Source of the DNA: Myxococcales bacterium
GTDB lineage: Bacteria; Myxococcota_A; Polyangia; Haliangiales; Haliangiaceae
NCBI GenBank assembly: GCA_947483555.1
Contig: CANKMW010000037.1
Location: 1-64,000 of the forward strand
Direction: 5' to 3'
DNA length: 64,000 nucleotides
The notes beneath the pieces were generated by a model, which saw only the letters and a program-made list of their open reading frames with translations, ran no database searches and was not told where the DNA came from. Positions 54,975-64,000 of the stretch are shown piece after piece. Position 1 is the first letter of the stretch, and each line of letters opens with the position of its first letter. Both the position numbers and the translations under genes were made by a program.

Positions 54975-56306
<1,332 letters not shown>

Positions 56307-56354
56307 GGCCAACTATCGCACCGCCGTGCCCGCCACGCCCGCCTTGAGCGCGGG

Positions 56355-59300
56355 TCAGGCGCTTCGCTGTTCGATCGCCGCCAACCGCGGCCTGAGCTCG
56401 TCGGCCAGCGCCTTCCAGCCCCGCCCGATCGCGAACCGGTACAGCGCGGCGGCCTGGCGCGGCCGGCGCAGGGTCTCCATGGCCAGCGCGGCAACCGCGA
56501 TGCGCTCGACCGACTCGTCACGCCAGCCGCGGACGCCGCGCTCGCGGGTGGCGCGCAGCAGCGCCAGCGCCAGCGACGGGCGCACCCGCGCCAGCACGTC
56601 CCCGAGCCAGCGCGGCGAGTCGATCATCAGCGACGGTCGGGCGTGACCGGCGACCAGTCGATCGGCGAGCGCGAGGTCGCCGGCGGCGAGCGCGATCCGC
56701 GCCGCCTGGATCATGGTCGCGGCCGGGATCGCGGTGGCGGCGAGCAGCGCCGGGCCGAGCGCGACCAGCATCATCGGGTGGCGTTTCATCTCGGGTAGCG
56801 CCACCACCAGCGGCAGGGTGACGTCGTCGAGGGCATGGCCGAGCGCCACGGCGAGCCGGGCCGGCAACTCGCCGACCGGGATGGTCGGCATCGCGATCCG
56901 GAACGGCGAGTCGGTGGCCAGCGTCGCGAAGCGCTCGACCAGATCGCGGGCGCCATCGTCGTACCAGTCGTCGGCCAGCAGCGTCGAGACCGTGCCGTTG
57001 CCGACCACCTCGGTGCCCATCCGCGCCGCCAGCTCGAGCGCCCGATCGCGGACGATGCGCTCGAAGTCGAGCTTGCCGTCGTGGGCGTAGGGCTCGAAGG
57101 TGAGGATGCGCCCGCCGTCGGTGAGCGCGAACAGGCAGCGTCCGGCCACCTTGCCATCGGCGCGGTGGGCGTAGAGCACGCGCTTGTTGACGTCGGCGGC
57201 GTTGGTCACCACCGAGAAGAAGTTGATGCCGTCGGAGCCCAGGCAGGTGTTGAAGTGCTCGCCCATGACGAAGATGTCGAGCGGATCGGAGGCAAAGCCG
57301 ACGCTCAGCGACGTGCCATCGGCGGCCGTGACCGGGCGCGCCACGTCGTCGAGCCAGGGCGCCGGATCGATGCCGCGCTGGCGGAGCCCGGCGACGAACG
57401 CCAGGTTCCTGGCTTCGTCGCGCAGGTCCCACGGTCGCGGACCGGCGCGGCGGCGGAGCAGCTTCACCGCCAGCTCGCGGGGCCGGGCCGGCAGCTTGAC
57501 CAGCGCGGCGAGCACGGCGACCAGCTGGCGATCGAGCGGCCACCCCGGCCACGCCGGCAGCCCGCAGCTCTCGGTGATGCTGGCGGTCGCCGCGGCGGTG
57601 ACCGCGGCGCCGAAACGATCCATCGCGATCTGGGCTGCGACCCGCTCGAGCTTGGCCGCCAGTCGCGCCAGCCGGGCCGGCCCCGGAGCGCGCGAGCCGG
57701 CCTCGAGCCGCCGCAGCCGTCCGGCCGCCGAGACGCCAGTCTTCCGACCGCTACGCAGCGCGACCAACTCGCCGGCCGCGTCGTCGGGGTGCGGCAGATC
57801 GCGGCGCAAGATGCGGCGCGCCGTGGCCACGGCATCGGGATCGGCGCTGGCGAGGCCGACCAGCGCGCCGCGCAGGGCGACCGGGTAGTCGCCCATCCAG
57901 CGCACGCCACGGGTGTCGCCGGTGAGCGCCGGCCAGCGCCCGCGCGGTACCACCGCGGCCACCGCCGCGGCGTCGGCGATCGTCCGGCCGCGCTGGTCGT
58001 CGAGCAGCCGGCGCAACACCCAGGCGCCGCCACCGGTACGAGCGTGCTCGACCAGCGCGGCGACCTCGCCGGCGGCGCGGCTGGGCAGCTCGTCGCACAA
58101 GGCCGAGATCGTCTCCAGCGACGCCACCAGTTCCTTCACGGCGTCGCCGCCCAGCGCCACCGCGGCGCGGACCTGCGCGGTGTCGAAGTAGCCGCGCAAC
58201 CGCGCCGCGGCCTCGAGGGTATCGGCCACCACCGCGGGTGCGATGGCGACCGACGCGAACGCCATCGCACGATCGACGACCACGTAGGTGAGATCGCCCT
58301 TGCGGGCGCACGCGGCCAGCAGCGCCGCCACCCGGCGGGCGCCGGCGCGCGACTTGATGACACCGCGGATCGGCTGCGCGAAGCAGGTGCCGGTGCCATC
58401 GATCGCCGCCCGCCACGGCGCCAGCAGACGCTCCGGCGTCGCGCCAGCCGCGAGCTCGTCGGCGAGCGCGTCCCATAGCCAGGCCTGCGGGGCTTCGCCG
58501 TGGACCTCGGCGTCATCGTGAAGCTCGTCGAGGAGGCGGAGGCGGGCCAGCGCGCCCATCCGCACCGGTACCGCGGCGAGCAAGCGAACCAGCGGCGCGA
58601 ACCGCGCGGCGGCGCCCGACCATGCCGCCAGCTCGACGCTGGCCAGCGCCGCGATCAGATCGAGCGCGATCGGCGCCGCCTTGACCGCCGCCTCGACGCT
58701 CTCGAGGTTGGCCCGGACGTAGCCGATGTCGGGCCCCGGACCGGTGGCGAGATCGAGCAACGCGCGGGCCCGTTCGAAGCCGGGCGCGACGCGAAGCCAC
58801 CAGCGGCGGGCCGCCAGCAGCGGCGTCGCCAGGTCGAGCAGGGCGAGCAGGGCGAGCGCACGCTTGCGCGCGTCGGCGTCGGCAGCGGCGAGCCGCGCCA
58901 TCCAGTCGATGACGATCGAGGTCGACGTCTTCGGAGCCACCGGTCGCCCGACGCCGCCGCTGCGCAGCGCGGCCGCGATCATGCGGCCCATCGCGATCGC
59001 CGGGCCGGGCAGCGGCGCGTCGACGCACACCAGCGCGACCAGCGCGTCGGACGCCGGGCCGCCGACCTCGGCGGCAAAGCCGGCCAGGCGCAGCACCGCG
59101 AGCACACCACGCGGCCCGGGCTCGGCGGCCACCAGCCGCATCAACTCGGCGCCACGGGCGTCGATCCAGCGCAGCGCCGCCGCCAGCTGATCGGGATGGG
59201 CCAGCATCGCAATCCCTGCGGCGTCGATCACCGGCTCCAGCGTCGGGTACGAAGCGACCAGCGCGCGCAGCCGGCGCCGCACCGGCGCCGCCAGCACGTC

Positions 59301-59651
59301 GACCGGGTGGACCGGCAGGCCACCGTGGTGCAGCGCGGTCCCGACCGCCACCAGCACGGCGTCGACCGCCGACGCCCAGTGCACGACGTCGCCGACCACG
59401 GCCGCCAGCGCGTCGGCGTGATCGGCGACCAGGGTGCGACGCGCCCGTCGGGCTCGCGCCAGCCGTGCGCCGTCGACGGTGAAGGGCGCCGGGCCGTCGA
59501 GTCGCCACCAGCGCAGTCCGGCCGGGGTCAACTCGGGGAAGCCTTCGAGCCACGCCAGGTGGGCGTGCACGAACATCCGCGCCCGCCGCTCGCTCTCGGC
59601 GGCGCGCGCGCGCCGCGCGTCACGCGGATCGGCTCGGCCCCGCTTCACCAT
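56355..59651 (-). CDS. Large protein of unknown function with PcfJ-like motif
   Basis: 1098 residues, no signal peptide, no membrane span. Residues ~1-750 are Ala/Arg/Leu-rich helices without recognised motifs. Around 800-870 a conserved-looking block reads MGEHFNTCLGSDGINFF, SVVTNAADVNKRVLYAHR and VAGRCLFALTDGGRILTFE. This resembles the region of PcfJ-type proteins in which a Cys follows a similar HxxTC, but the similarity is by eye only. It begins 9 bases after the AbiEii-like gene stop, so the two are probably co-transcribed. An orphan effector or nucleotide-binding enzyme is possible. Nothing more can be supported. Confidence 0.7.
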   Translation of the reverse strand: MVKRGRADPRDARRARAAESERRARMFVHAHLAWLEGFPELTPAGLRWWRLDGPAPFTVDGARLARARRARRTLVADHADALAAVVGDVVHWASAVDAVLVAVGTALHHGGLPVHPVDVLAAPVRRRLRALVASYPTLEPVIDAAGIAMLAHPDQLAAALRWIDARGAELMRLVAAEPGPRGVLAVLRLAGFAAEVGGPASDALVALVCVDAPLPGPAIAMGRMIAAALRSGGVGRPVAPKTSTSIVIDWMARLAAADADARKRALALLALLDLATPLLAARRWWLRVAPGFERARALLDLATGPGPDIGYVRANLESVEAAVKAAPIALDLIAALASVELAAWSGAAARFAPLVRLLAAVPVRMGALARLRLLDELHDDAEVHGEAPQAWLWDALADELAAGATPERLLAPWRAAIDGTGTCFAQPIRGVIKSRAGARRVAALLAACARKGDLTYVVVDRAMAFASVAIAPAVVADTLEAAARLRGYFDTAQVRAAVALGGDAVKELVASLETISALCDELPSRAAGEVAALVEHARTGGGAWVLRRLLDDQRGRTIADAAAVAAVVPRGRWPALTGDTRGVRWMGDYPVALRGALVGLASADPDAVATARRILRRDLPHPDDAAGELVALRSGRKTGVSAAGRLRRLEAGSRAPGPARLARLAAKLERVAAQIAMDRFGAAVTAAATASITESCGLPAWPGWPLDRQLVAVLAALVKLPARPRELAVKLLRRRAGPRPWDLRDEARNLAFVAGLRQRGIDPAPWLDDVARPVTAADGTSLSVGFASDPLDIFVMGEHFNTCLGSDGINFFSVVTNAADVNKRVLYAHRADGKVAGRCLFALTDGGRILTFEPYAHDGKLDFERIVRDRALELAARMGTEVVGNGTVSTLLADDWYDDGARDLVERFATLATDSPFRIAMPTIPVGELPARLAVALGHALDDVTLPLVVALPEMKRHPMMLVALGPALLAATAIPAATMIQAARIALAAGDLALADRLVAGHARPSLMIDSPRWLGDVLARVRPSLALALLRATRERGVRGWRDESVERIAVAALAMETLRRPRQAAALYRFAIGRGWKALADELRPRLAAIEQRSA

Positions 59652-59660
59652 GCCGCCATC

Positions 59661-60314
59661 TCACGCCGGGCGCGCATCGGCGACCACGCGGTCGACGAGG
59701 TCGTCGCGGAAGGTCACGAGCGCGTCGAGCTCGCCGTCCGGCCACCCCAGCACGCGACCGAGCTTCGCGATCGGTAGTCCGCGGACCGCCCATGCGAACG
59801 TGAGGGGCGAGAAGCCTGCGTCTTGCCCCGGGCAGTCGGCGAGTGCGCGCCGCAGGTCTTGCCCAGCCTGGAGCAACGCGCGAACGTCGACCAGGTCGGC
59901 CCGACTGAGGAGCGCGCACAGCTTGTTCACCAGCAGCTGGTGGGCAGTCTCGACCAGGATCGTGACGTCGCCGACGCTGGTCGGTGATGGCGATTCGGCG
60001 ATCGGCGTCGGGTCGGCGACCAGATCGACGAGGACCGAATCCGCACCGTCGCGAACGTCGAGCCGACAGAAGGCCGGCGCCGACCGCAGCACCGCAATCT
60101 CCAGCCCGGCATGCTCGAGGCGGCGACGGACATCGTCGACCAGCCGGCCGAGGCCGCGCAGCGGACGGAAGAACAGATCGAGGTCACGCGTCTCGCGATG
60201 ATGGGTATGAAACCCCACCAGCGCACCGCCACCGACCAGCGTCCACGGTGGATCGAACCCGGCAAGCAATTCCAGGACCCTGGCTTGCAACGCGGTCAGT
60301 CTACCGAGAGTCAT
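59661..60314 (-). CDS. AbiEii/AbiGii-type nucleotidyltransferase
   Basis: 217 residues. Nucleotidyltransferase fold start WTLVGGGALVGFHTHHRETRDLDLF: the GG and the RxTxDxD metal-ligand pattern of AbiEii. A third acid may lie in DVRDGADSVLVDLV. AbiEii proteins are toxins that add pyrimidines to tRNA 3' ends, usually paired with an AbiEi antitoxin. Here the upstream partner appears truncated (60301-60480). It starts inside that fragment's end (14-base overlap) and runs into the 1098-residue gene with a 9-base gap. Confidence 0.85.
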   Translation of the reverse strand: MTLGRLTALQARVLELLAGFDPPWTLVGGGALVGFHTHHRETRDLDLFFRPLRGLGRLVDDVRRRLEHAGLEIAVLRSAPAFCRLDVRDGADSVLVDLVADPTPIAESPSPTSVGDVTILVETAHQLLVNKLCALLSRADLVDVRALLQAGQDLRRALADCPGQDAGFSPLTFAWAVRGLPIAKLGRVLGWPDGELDALVTFRDDLVDRVVADARPA

Positions 60315-60480
60315 GCGGCATCTCCGCCCAGCGCATCAGCAGCCACGTCCAGAACTCGCGACTGGCGCCCAGGTAGCGCTCCACCGCAGGGAACGCGTCG
60401 ACAACCTGACCCAGCGTGACGAACGTGAAGACGTCATCCGGCTTGGACAGTATAGCCAGGTCCGCGATCCGCGCGTCGCG
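60301..60480 (-). pseudogene. Truncated coding remnant upstream of the nucleotidyltransferase
   Basis: In the frame ending with TAG at 60303-60301 the translation RDARIADLAILSKPDDVF, TFVTLGQVVDAFPAVERYLG and ASREFWTWLLMRWAE looks protein-like. There is no ATG, GTG or TTG in frame before the middle of it, and the frame runs into the tail of the vWA gene upstream. So its 5' end is missing or it uses an odd start. Its end overlaps the nucleotidyltransferase start, as for a coupled toxin partner. It may be the decayed upstream partner or antitoxin. I see no helix-turn-helix that proves it. Confidence 0.4.
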
Positions 60481-60481
60481 A

Positions 60482-62506
60482 TCAGCTGATCGGTTCGTCG
60501 ATCGGCTCGGGCGGAACCAGGAAGAAGACGTCGCGGGTGTCGAGGGTGGTGACGCCGTCGCCGATGACCTCGACCGTGGCGCGGAACAGCTGCGGCACGT
60601 CGGTCGCGGGCACCGTGTTGTTGACCTTGGGGATCAGCTTCCAGCACACCGGCGTGCCGGCGCGGACGTCGACGTAGGCGTCGTCGAAGGTGTCGGCGTT
60701 GGTGTCGATGTCGGTCAGGCCGTTGGCGCACAGCGCGGTGCCGAGCTGCAGGGTCTCGAGGTGATCGACGAACGCGGTCACCGCGTTGACCGTGTCACCG
60801 GGGTCGTCGTTGGTCACCGCCGACATGTCGAGCGGGATGTTGTTGGCCAGCGTGCGGATGCCGTTCTCGATCGCGGTCGCGGCGGTCGCCCCCGAGCCGT
60901 TGAACACCAGCGGCGCGTTGCCGTTCTGGGAGTCCACCGCGCCGGTGTTGGTGGCCATGGTCTGCAGCCCGGTCAGGACCGACGCCGCTCCACCGTCGCC
61001 CAGGATCCCGACCAGCTTCGCGCTGCGGGCGGTCATCGCGGGAAGCACGATCGAGGCCCAGTTCGGGCAGATGTTGGTGCCGCTGGCGACCAGCGGCGGC
61101 TCGTCGGTCGCGAGCAGGATCACCGGCAGCGCACCGTCGCGGAAGCAGCCGTACCCGAAGGTGCCGAAGCCGGCATTGGCCGCCGGTGAACCGGCGCAGC
61201 TGGTCCGCTGCGCGACCCCGCTCAGGCCACAGCCGCTGGTCTGCCCGCTGCCGCCGCCGGTGACCGCCGCGAACACGCTGAAGGTCAGCGGCTCGCTGCA
61301 GCAGCCGGCGGGCTCGGTGAGCGCGGAGGCCGGGATCTGGGTCGCGAAGTTCGCGTTGGGCGAGAGGTCGACCAGGTTGCGGAAGGTGTCGGCGCCGCTG
61401 CCCGAGTAGCCCACGGTCGCCGCACCCGCCCACAGGTCGGGGATGCAGGTCAGCGGGTTGCCGCTGCCGAGCGGCGGACAGGTCAGGTTGTTCCGGACCG
61501 TGGAGAGGTTGTTGCGGATCGCGGTGACCTCGGTCGTCATCGACCCCGAGCGATCGAGGACGACGTACATGTCCACCGCCTGCAGGCGGGTGGCGAAGTC
61601 GAGGTCATCGTCCATCGGCGACGGCGGATCCTGGTACGGCACGATGAACACGAAGTCACCGTTGGCCTGCGGGTTGTCAGCCGGGTTGTTGGGGTTGGTT
61701 CCCGCCGCTTCCTCGATCAGATCGCTGACGCCGTCGCCGTCGGTGTCGGCGTTGCCGGCGTCGGTCTCGGTGCCGTCGCGCACGCCGTTGCAGTTGGTGT
61801 CCTCCATGGCGTCGGCGATGCCGTCGTCGTCGCTGTCGCGATCGACGAAGTCCTGGCGACCGTCGCCGTCGGTGTCGCGGGGCGGCCGCACGCCGCCCGA
61901 CTCGAGCCCGTCGCCGCGGCAGTCGTTGTCGCTGTCGGTGTCGCGCCAGTTGCCCACGCCATCGAGGTCGAAGTCGGTGAGGCCTTCGTCGAGGTCGAGG
62001 ATGGTGTCGTTGTCGCTGTCGGTGTCGCGGAAGTCCGGCGTGCCGTCGCCGTCGGTGTCGATCGGGTTGGCCGGGTCGCTGCCGATCTCGAAGACGTCGC
62101 CGATGAAGTCGCCATCGTCGTCGAGATCCTGGAAGTCGCCGCGGCCGTCGCCGTCGGCGTCGCCGCTGCCCTCGACCGCGTCGAGGATGCCGTTGGCATC
62201 CGAGTCCAGATCCTGGAAATCGGGCGTGCCGTCGCCGTCACTGTCGAGCGGCGGGGTGCCGGGATCGGAGTCGCCGGCCTCGCGGTAGTCGTCGATGCCG
62301 TCGCCATCGGAGTCGGTGTCCTGGTAGTCGGGGGTGCCGTCACCGTCGGTGTCGACGCTGGTGGCCGCGCCCTCGTGCTGGTTGGAGATGCCGTCTCCGT
62401 CGTCGTCGCCGACCGGCGGGTTGCCACCGTCATCGTCACCGGGTCCACCACATGCGGACGCGAGCGCGGCAAGCGAGACAGAGAGCAGGATCGATCGAAG
62501 GCTCAT
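60482..62506 (-). CDS. Thrombospondin-3 repeat / vWA lipoprotein
   Basis: 674 residues from the ATG at 62506 (AGGGG seven bases upstream; an ATG at 62545 is less likely). Signal peptide with lipobox LASAC. Residues ~25-285 consist of about nine calcium-binding thrombospondin type 3 repeats of the pattern DTDGDGTPDYQDTDSDGDG. A von Willebrand A domain follows (MYVVLDRSGSM, a complete MIDAS start) with several Cys pairs, extending to ~600. Surface-exposed adhesion or matrix protein typical of Myxococcota. A promoter with TTGGAC and GATACT lies upstream. Confidence 0.92.
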   Translation of the reverse strand: MSLRSILLSVSLAALASACGGPGDDDGGNPPVGDDDGDGISNQHEGAATSVDTDGDGTPDYQDTDSDGDGIDDYREAGDSDPGTPPLDSDGDGTPDFQDLDSDANGILDAVEGSGDADGDGRGDFQDLDDDGDFIGDVFEIGSDPANPIDTDGDGTPDFRDTDSDNDTILDLDEGLTDFDLDGVGNWRDTDSDNDCRGDGLESGGVRPPRDTDGDGRQDFVDRDSDDDGIADAMEDTNCNGVRDGTETDAGNADTDGDGVSDLIEEAAGTNPNNPADNPQANGDFVFIVPYQDPPSPMDDDLDFATRLQAVDMYVVLDRSGSMTTEVTAIRNNLSTVRNNLTCPPLGSGNPLTCIPDLWAGAATVGYSGSGADTFRNLVDLSPNANFATQIPASALTEPAGCCSEPLTFSVFAAVTGGGSGQTSGCGLSGVAQRTSCAGSPAANAGFGTFGYGCFRDGALPVILLATDEPPLVASGTNICPNWASIVLPAMTARSAKLVGILGDGGAASVLTGLQTMATNTGAVDSQNGNAPLVFNGSGATAATAIENGIRTLANNIPLDMSAVTNDDPGDTVNAVTAFVDHLETLQLGTALCANGLTDIDTNADTFDDAYVDVRAGTPVCWKLIPKVNNTVPATDVPQLFRATVEVIGDGVTTLDTRDVFFLVPPEPIDEPIS

Positions 62507-62544
62507 CGAATACCCCTGGGAGTAGGTCCTGTGGCTCTCATTCA

Positions 62545-62574
62545 AGTATCGTGCGAAAGCTCGACGGTGTCCAA
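62545..62574 (-). promoter_or_regulatory. Housekeeping-type promoter of the vWA lipoprotein gene
   Basis: On the minus strand TTGGAC (62574-62569), 18 bases, GATACT (62550-62545). The expected start near 62538 leaves a 32-base leader with AGGGG before the ATG at 62506. The surrounding 100 bases are clearly less GC-rich than the rest of the window. Confidence 0.5.
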
Positions 62575-62702
62575 CCCATTGAAATACCTACGTGGTGGCC
62601 AATGTGTTCCAATCTCGGTGAGGCCAGGTGACCTGAGCCAAGCTGGCACACTCCGCCAACCTGGGATGCAACCAAGCCCACGACCGAGCTAGAGTCCGCG
62701 CC

Positions 62703-63422
62703 GTGGGAAACCTGACCCTGGTGCGCCATGGCCAGGCGTCGTACGGCGCCGCCGACTACGACCAGCTGAGCGCCCGCGGCGTCGAGCAAGCGCGCGCCCT
62801 GGGTCGGAGCTGGGCCGCGGCGCGCCTGGCCGTCGACGCGATCTACGCCGGGCCGATGCGGCGCCAGCGCGACACCGCCACGCTGGCGATCGAGGCCGCG
62901 GCCGGCGCCGGCCACACCCTGCCAGCACCGGTGATCCTCGACGAGCTGGCCGAGTACCCGGCGTTCGAGCTGCTTGGCAAGTTCATGCCGCAGTTCGCCC
63001 AGGCCCATCCCGAGCTGCGCGGTCTGCTCGACGGCACCGCGACCGCGGCCGACCGCCGCGCGCTCATGGACCGCGGCTTCTGGCTGGTGATCGAGTCCTG
63101 GTGCAACGATCAGCTCGACACCGGCGACATCGAGACCTTCGGCGGCTTCGTCGCGCGGGTCCGCGCCGGGCTCGCGCGTATGACCGCGGCCCATGGCGGC
63201 GGCGGCGCCCGCGTGGTCGCGGTCACCTCCGGCGGCCCGATCGGCGTCAGCCTCAAGCTGGCGCTCGGCCTCGACGCGATGGCGACGGTCAACCACTGGC
63301 GCCTGGTCCGCAACGCGTCGGTGACCCAGCTGTTGTGGCGGTCGCGCGCCCCCGCCGAGCTGTCGATGCTCGCCTTCAACCACGTCGATCACTTGCCGGC
63401 GGAGCTGCTCACGTTCCGCTAG
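62703..63422 (+). CDS. Histidine phosphatase family protein
   Basis: 239 residues, GTG start. Phosphoglycerate-mutase-like fold: LTLVRHGQASYG with the catalytic RHG, DAIYAGPMRRQRDTA with the second Arg, and the ELAEYPAFELL acid-donor region; the usual second His lies in VAVTSGGPIG as a variant Ser/Gly (no His). The missing second catalytic His suggests altered activity. Located before an acyl-CoA dehydrogenase gene with 27 bases between. Confidence 0.85.
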   Translation: MGNLTLVRHGQASYGAADYDQLSARGVEQARALGRSWAAARLAVDAIYAGPMRRQRDTATLAIEAAAGAGHTLPAPVILDELAEYPAFELLGKFMPQFAQAHPELRGLLDGTATAADRRALMDRGFWLVIESWCNDQLDTGDIETFGGFVARVRAGLARMTAAHGGGGARVVAVTSGGPIGVSLKLALGLDAMATVNHWRLVRNASVTQLLWRSRAPAELSMLAFNHVDHLPAELLTFR

Positions 63423-63449
63423 GCCGCACCCTCGCCGTCCGGAGACGCC

Positions 63450-64000
63450 ATGGACTTCGCCATCCCCGCCCACCTCGCGCCCACCCTCGAGCGCATCGAT
63501 CGGCTGCTCGCCGACCGCGTCATCCCTGCCGAGCGCGAGGTCCTCGAACGCGGCTGGGTCGCCAGCGCCCCGATCCTCGACGAGCTTCGGGCCGCGGTGA
63601 AGGCCGCCGGGCTGTGGGGGCCGCAGATCGCGAAGGAGCTCGGCGGGCTCGGCCTCGGGCTCGTCGACCACGGCCTGGTCAGCGAACGACTCGGACGCTC
63701 GCCGCTCGGGCACTTCTCGTTCGGCGCCCAGGCTCCGGACGCCGGCAACCTCGAAGTCCTCCACAAGTGGGGCACGCCGGCCCAGAAGGCGAGGTGGCTC
63801 GAGCCGCTCGCCGCCGGTGCCATCCGCTCGTGTTTCTCGATGACCGAGCCCGAGAACCCGGGCTCGAACCCGGTGATGCTGTCGTGCGCGGCGGTCAAGG
63901 ACGGCGACGACTACGTCATCGACGGCCACAAGTGGTTCACCAGCAGCGCCGACGGCGCCGCGTTCGCGATCGTCATGGCGGTGACCGATCCGGCGGCGGC
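63450..64000 (+). CDS. Acyl-CoA dehydrogenase (N-terminal part, cut by window end)
   Basis: 183 residues visible; GGAG five bases before the ATG. N-terminal acyl-CoA dehydrogenase domain, with LGGLGLGLVDHGLVSERLG, and the signature CFSMTEPENPGSNP of the FAD-binding middle domain, then DGHKWFTSSADGA. These enzymes remove two hydrogens from fatty acyl-CoA. Continues past the window end, so the catalytic glutamate is not visible. Probably co-transcribed with the histidine phosphatase gene. Confidence 0.9.
   Translation, partial: MDFAIPAHLAPTLERIDRLLADRVIPAEREVLERGWVASAPILDELRAAVKAAGLWGPQIAKELGGLGLGLVDHGLVSERLGRSPLGHFSFGAQAPDAGNLEVLHKWGTPAQKARWLEPLAAGAIRSCFSMTEPENPGSNPVMLSCAAVKDGDDYVIDGHKWFTSSADGAAFAIVMAVTDPAA

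Noticed and set aside
62640..62690. TGGCAC at about 62645 as a sigma-54 promoter for the histidine phosphatase
   Set aside because: There is no TTGC at the required GG-N10-GC spacing.

Overview
This is about 64 kb of very GC-rich bacterial chromosome, most likely from a myxobacterium-like Myxococcota. The evidence is four Hanks-type Ser/Thr kinases (two with C-terminal repeat regions), many lipoproteins with Asp/Ala-rich spacers after the lipobox Cys, a myxobacterial-type Cys-rich C-terminus (27.6 kb), a thrombospondin-3/vWA lipoprotein, a PilT-type ATPase and an NtrC-family sigma-54 regulator. I see no rRNA, tRNA, IS element, phage or CRISPR array. The taxonomic call is inference.

Layout. 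1-9.9 kb: signalling and motility (REC/HATPase plus STAS-like pair, REC-GGDEF-GGDEF*-EAL protein, PilT ATPase), a Tat-exported phospholipase-C-like lipoprotein, a GNAT acetyltransferase and a LOG-family enzyme. 9.9-18.6 kb: amine oxidase, two haem-motif lipoproteins, a cysteine-synthase-like enzyme and a large membrane protein. 18.6-28.5 kb: selD, which reads through an in-frame UGA and is therefore a selenoprotein; a zinc-ribbon kinase operon; an Omp85 / DUF4390-like / NtrY-like operon; a glycine-rich lipoprotein; an FHA-GGDEF cyclase. 28.7-44 kb: the most distinctive locus. An eight-gene minus-strand operon (39.4 to 29.5 kb) encodes a mono-haem cytochrome, a protein with five FN3/cytochrome c units, a cupredoxin, a PEGA membrane protein, a porin-like protein with an N-terminal CxxCH, a cupredoxin-like/di-haem cytochrome, a small lipoprotein and a kinase. 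A divergent cytochrome lipoprotein and an NtrC-type two-component system lie beside it. Both divergent cytochrome genes have -24/-12 (sigma-54-like) sequences with the GG-N10-GC spacing, which fits control by that regulator.

44-64 kb: glpK, two repeat-bearing kinases flanking a broken OmpA-like gene, a ceramidase-like lipoprotein, a DNA-alkylation-repair-like protein, threonine synthase, an unrecognised 1098-residue protein behind an AbiEii-like nucleotidyltransferase, a TSP3/vWA lipoprotein, a histidine phosphatase and the start of an acyl-CoA dehydrogenase. A roughly 118-bp dispersed repeat occurs in inverted orientation at 127-244 and 54804-54921, each copy beside a gene 3' end.

The best candidate for an undescribed system is the sigma-54-type cytochrome/cupredoxin/porin locus, with ten CxxCH motifs in five proteins. 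The sequence supports an envelope electron-transfer chain; its donor and acceptor cannot be told from sequence alone.
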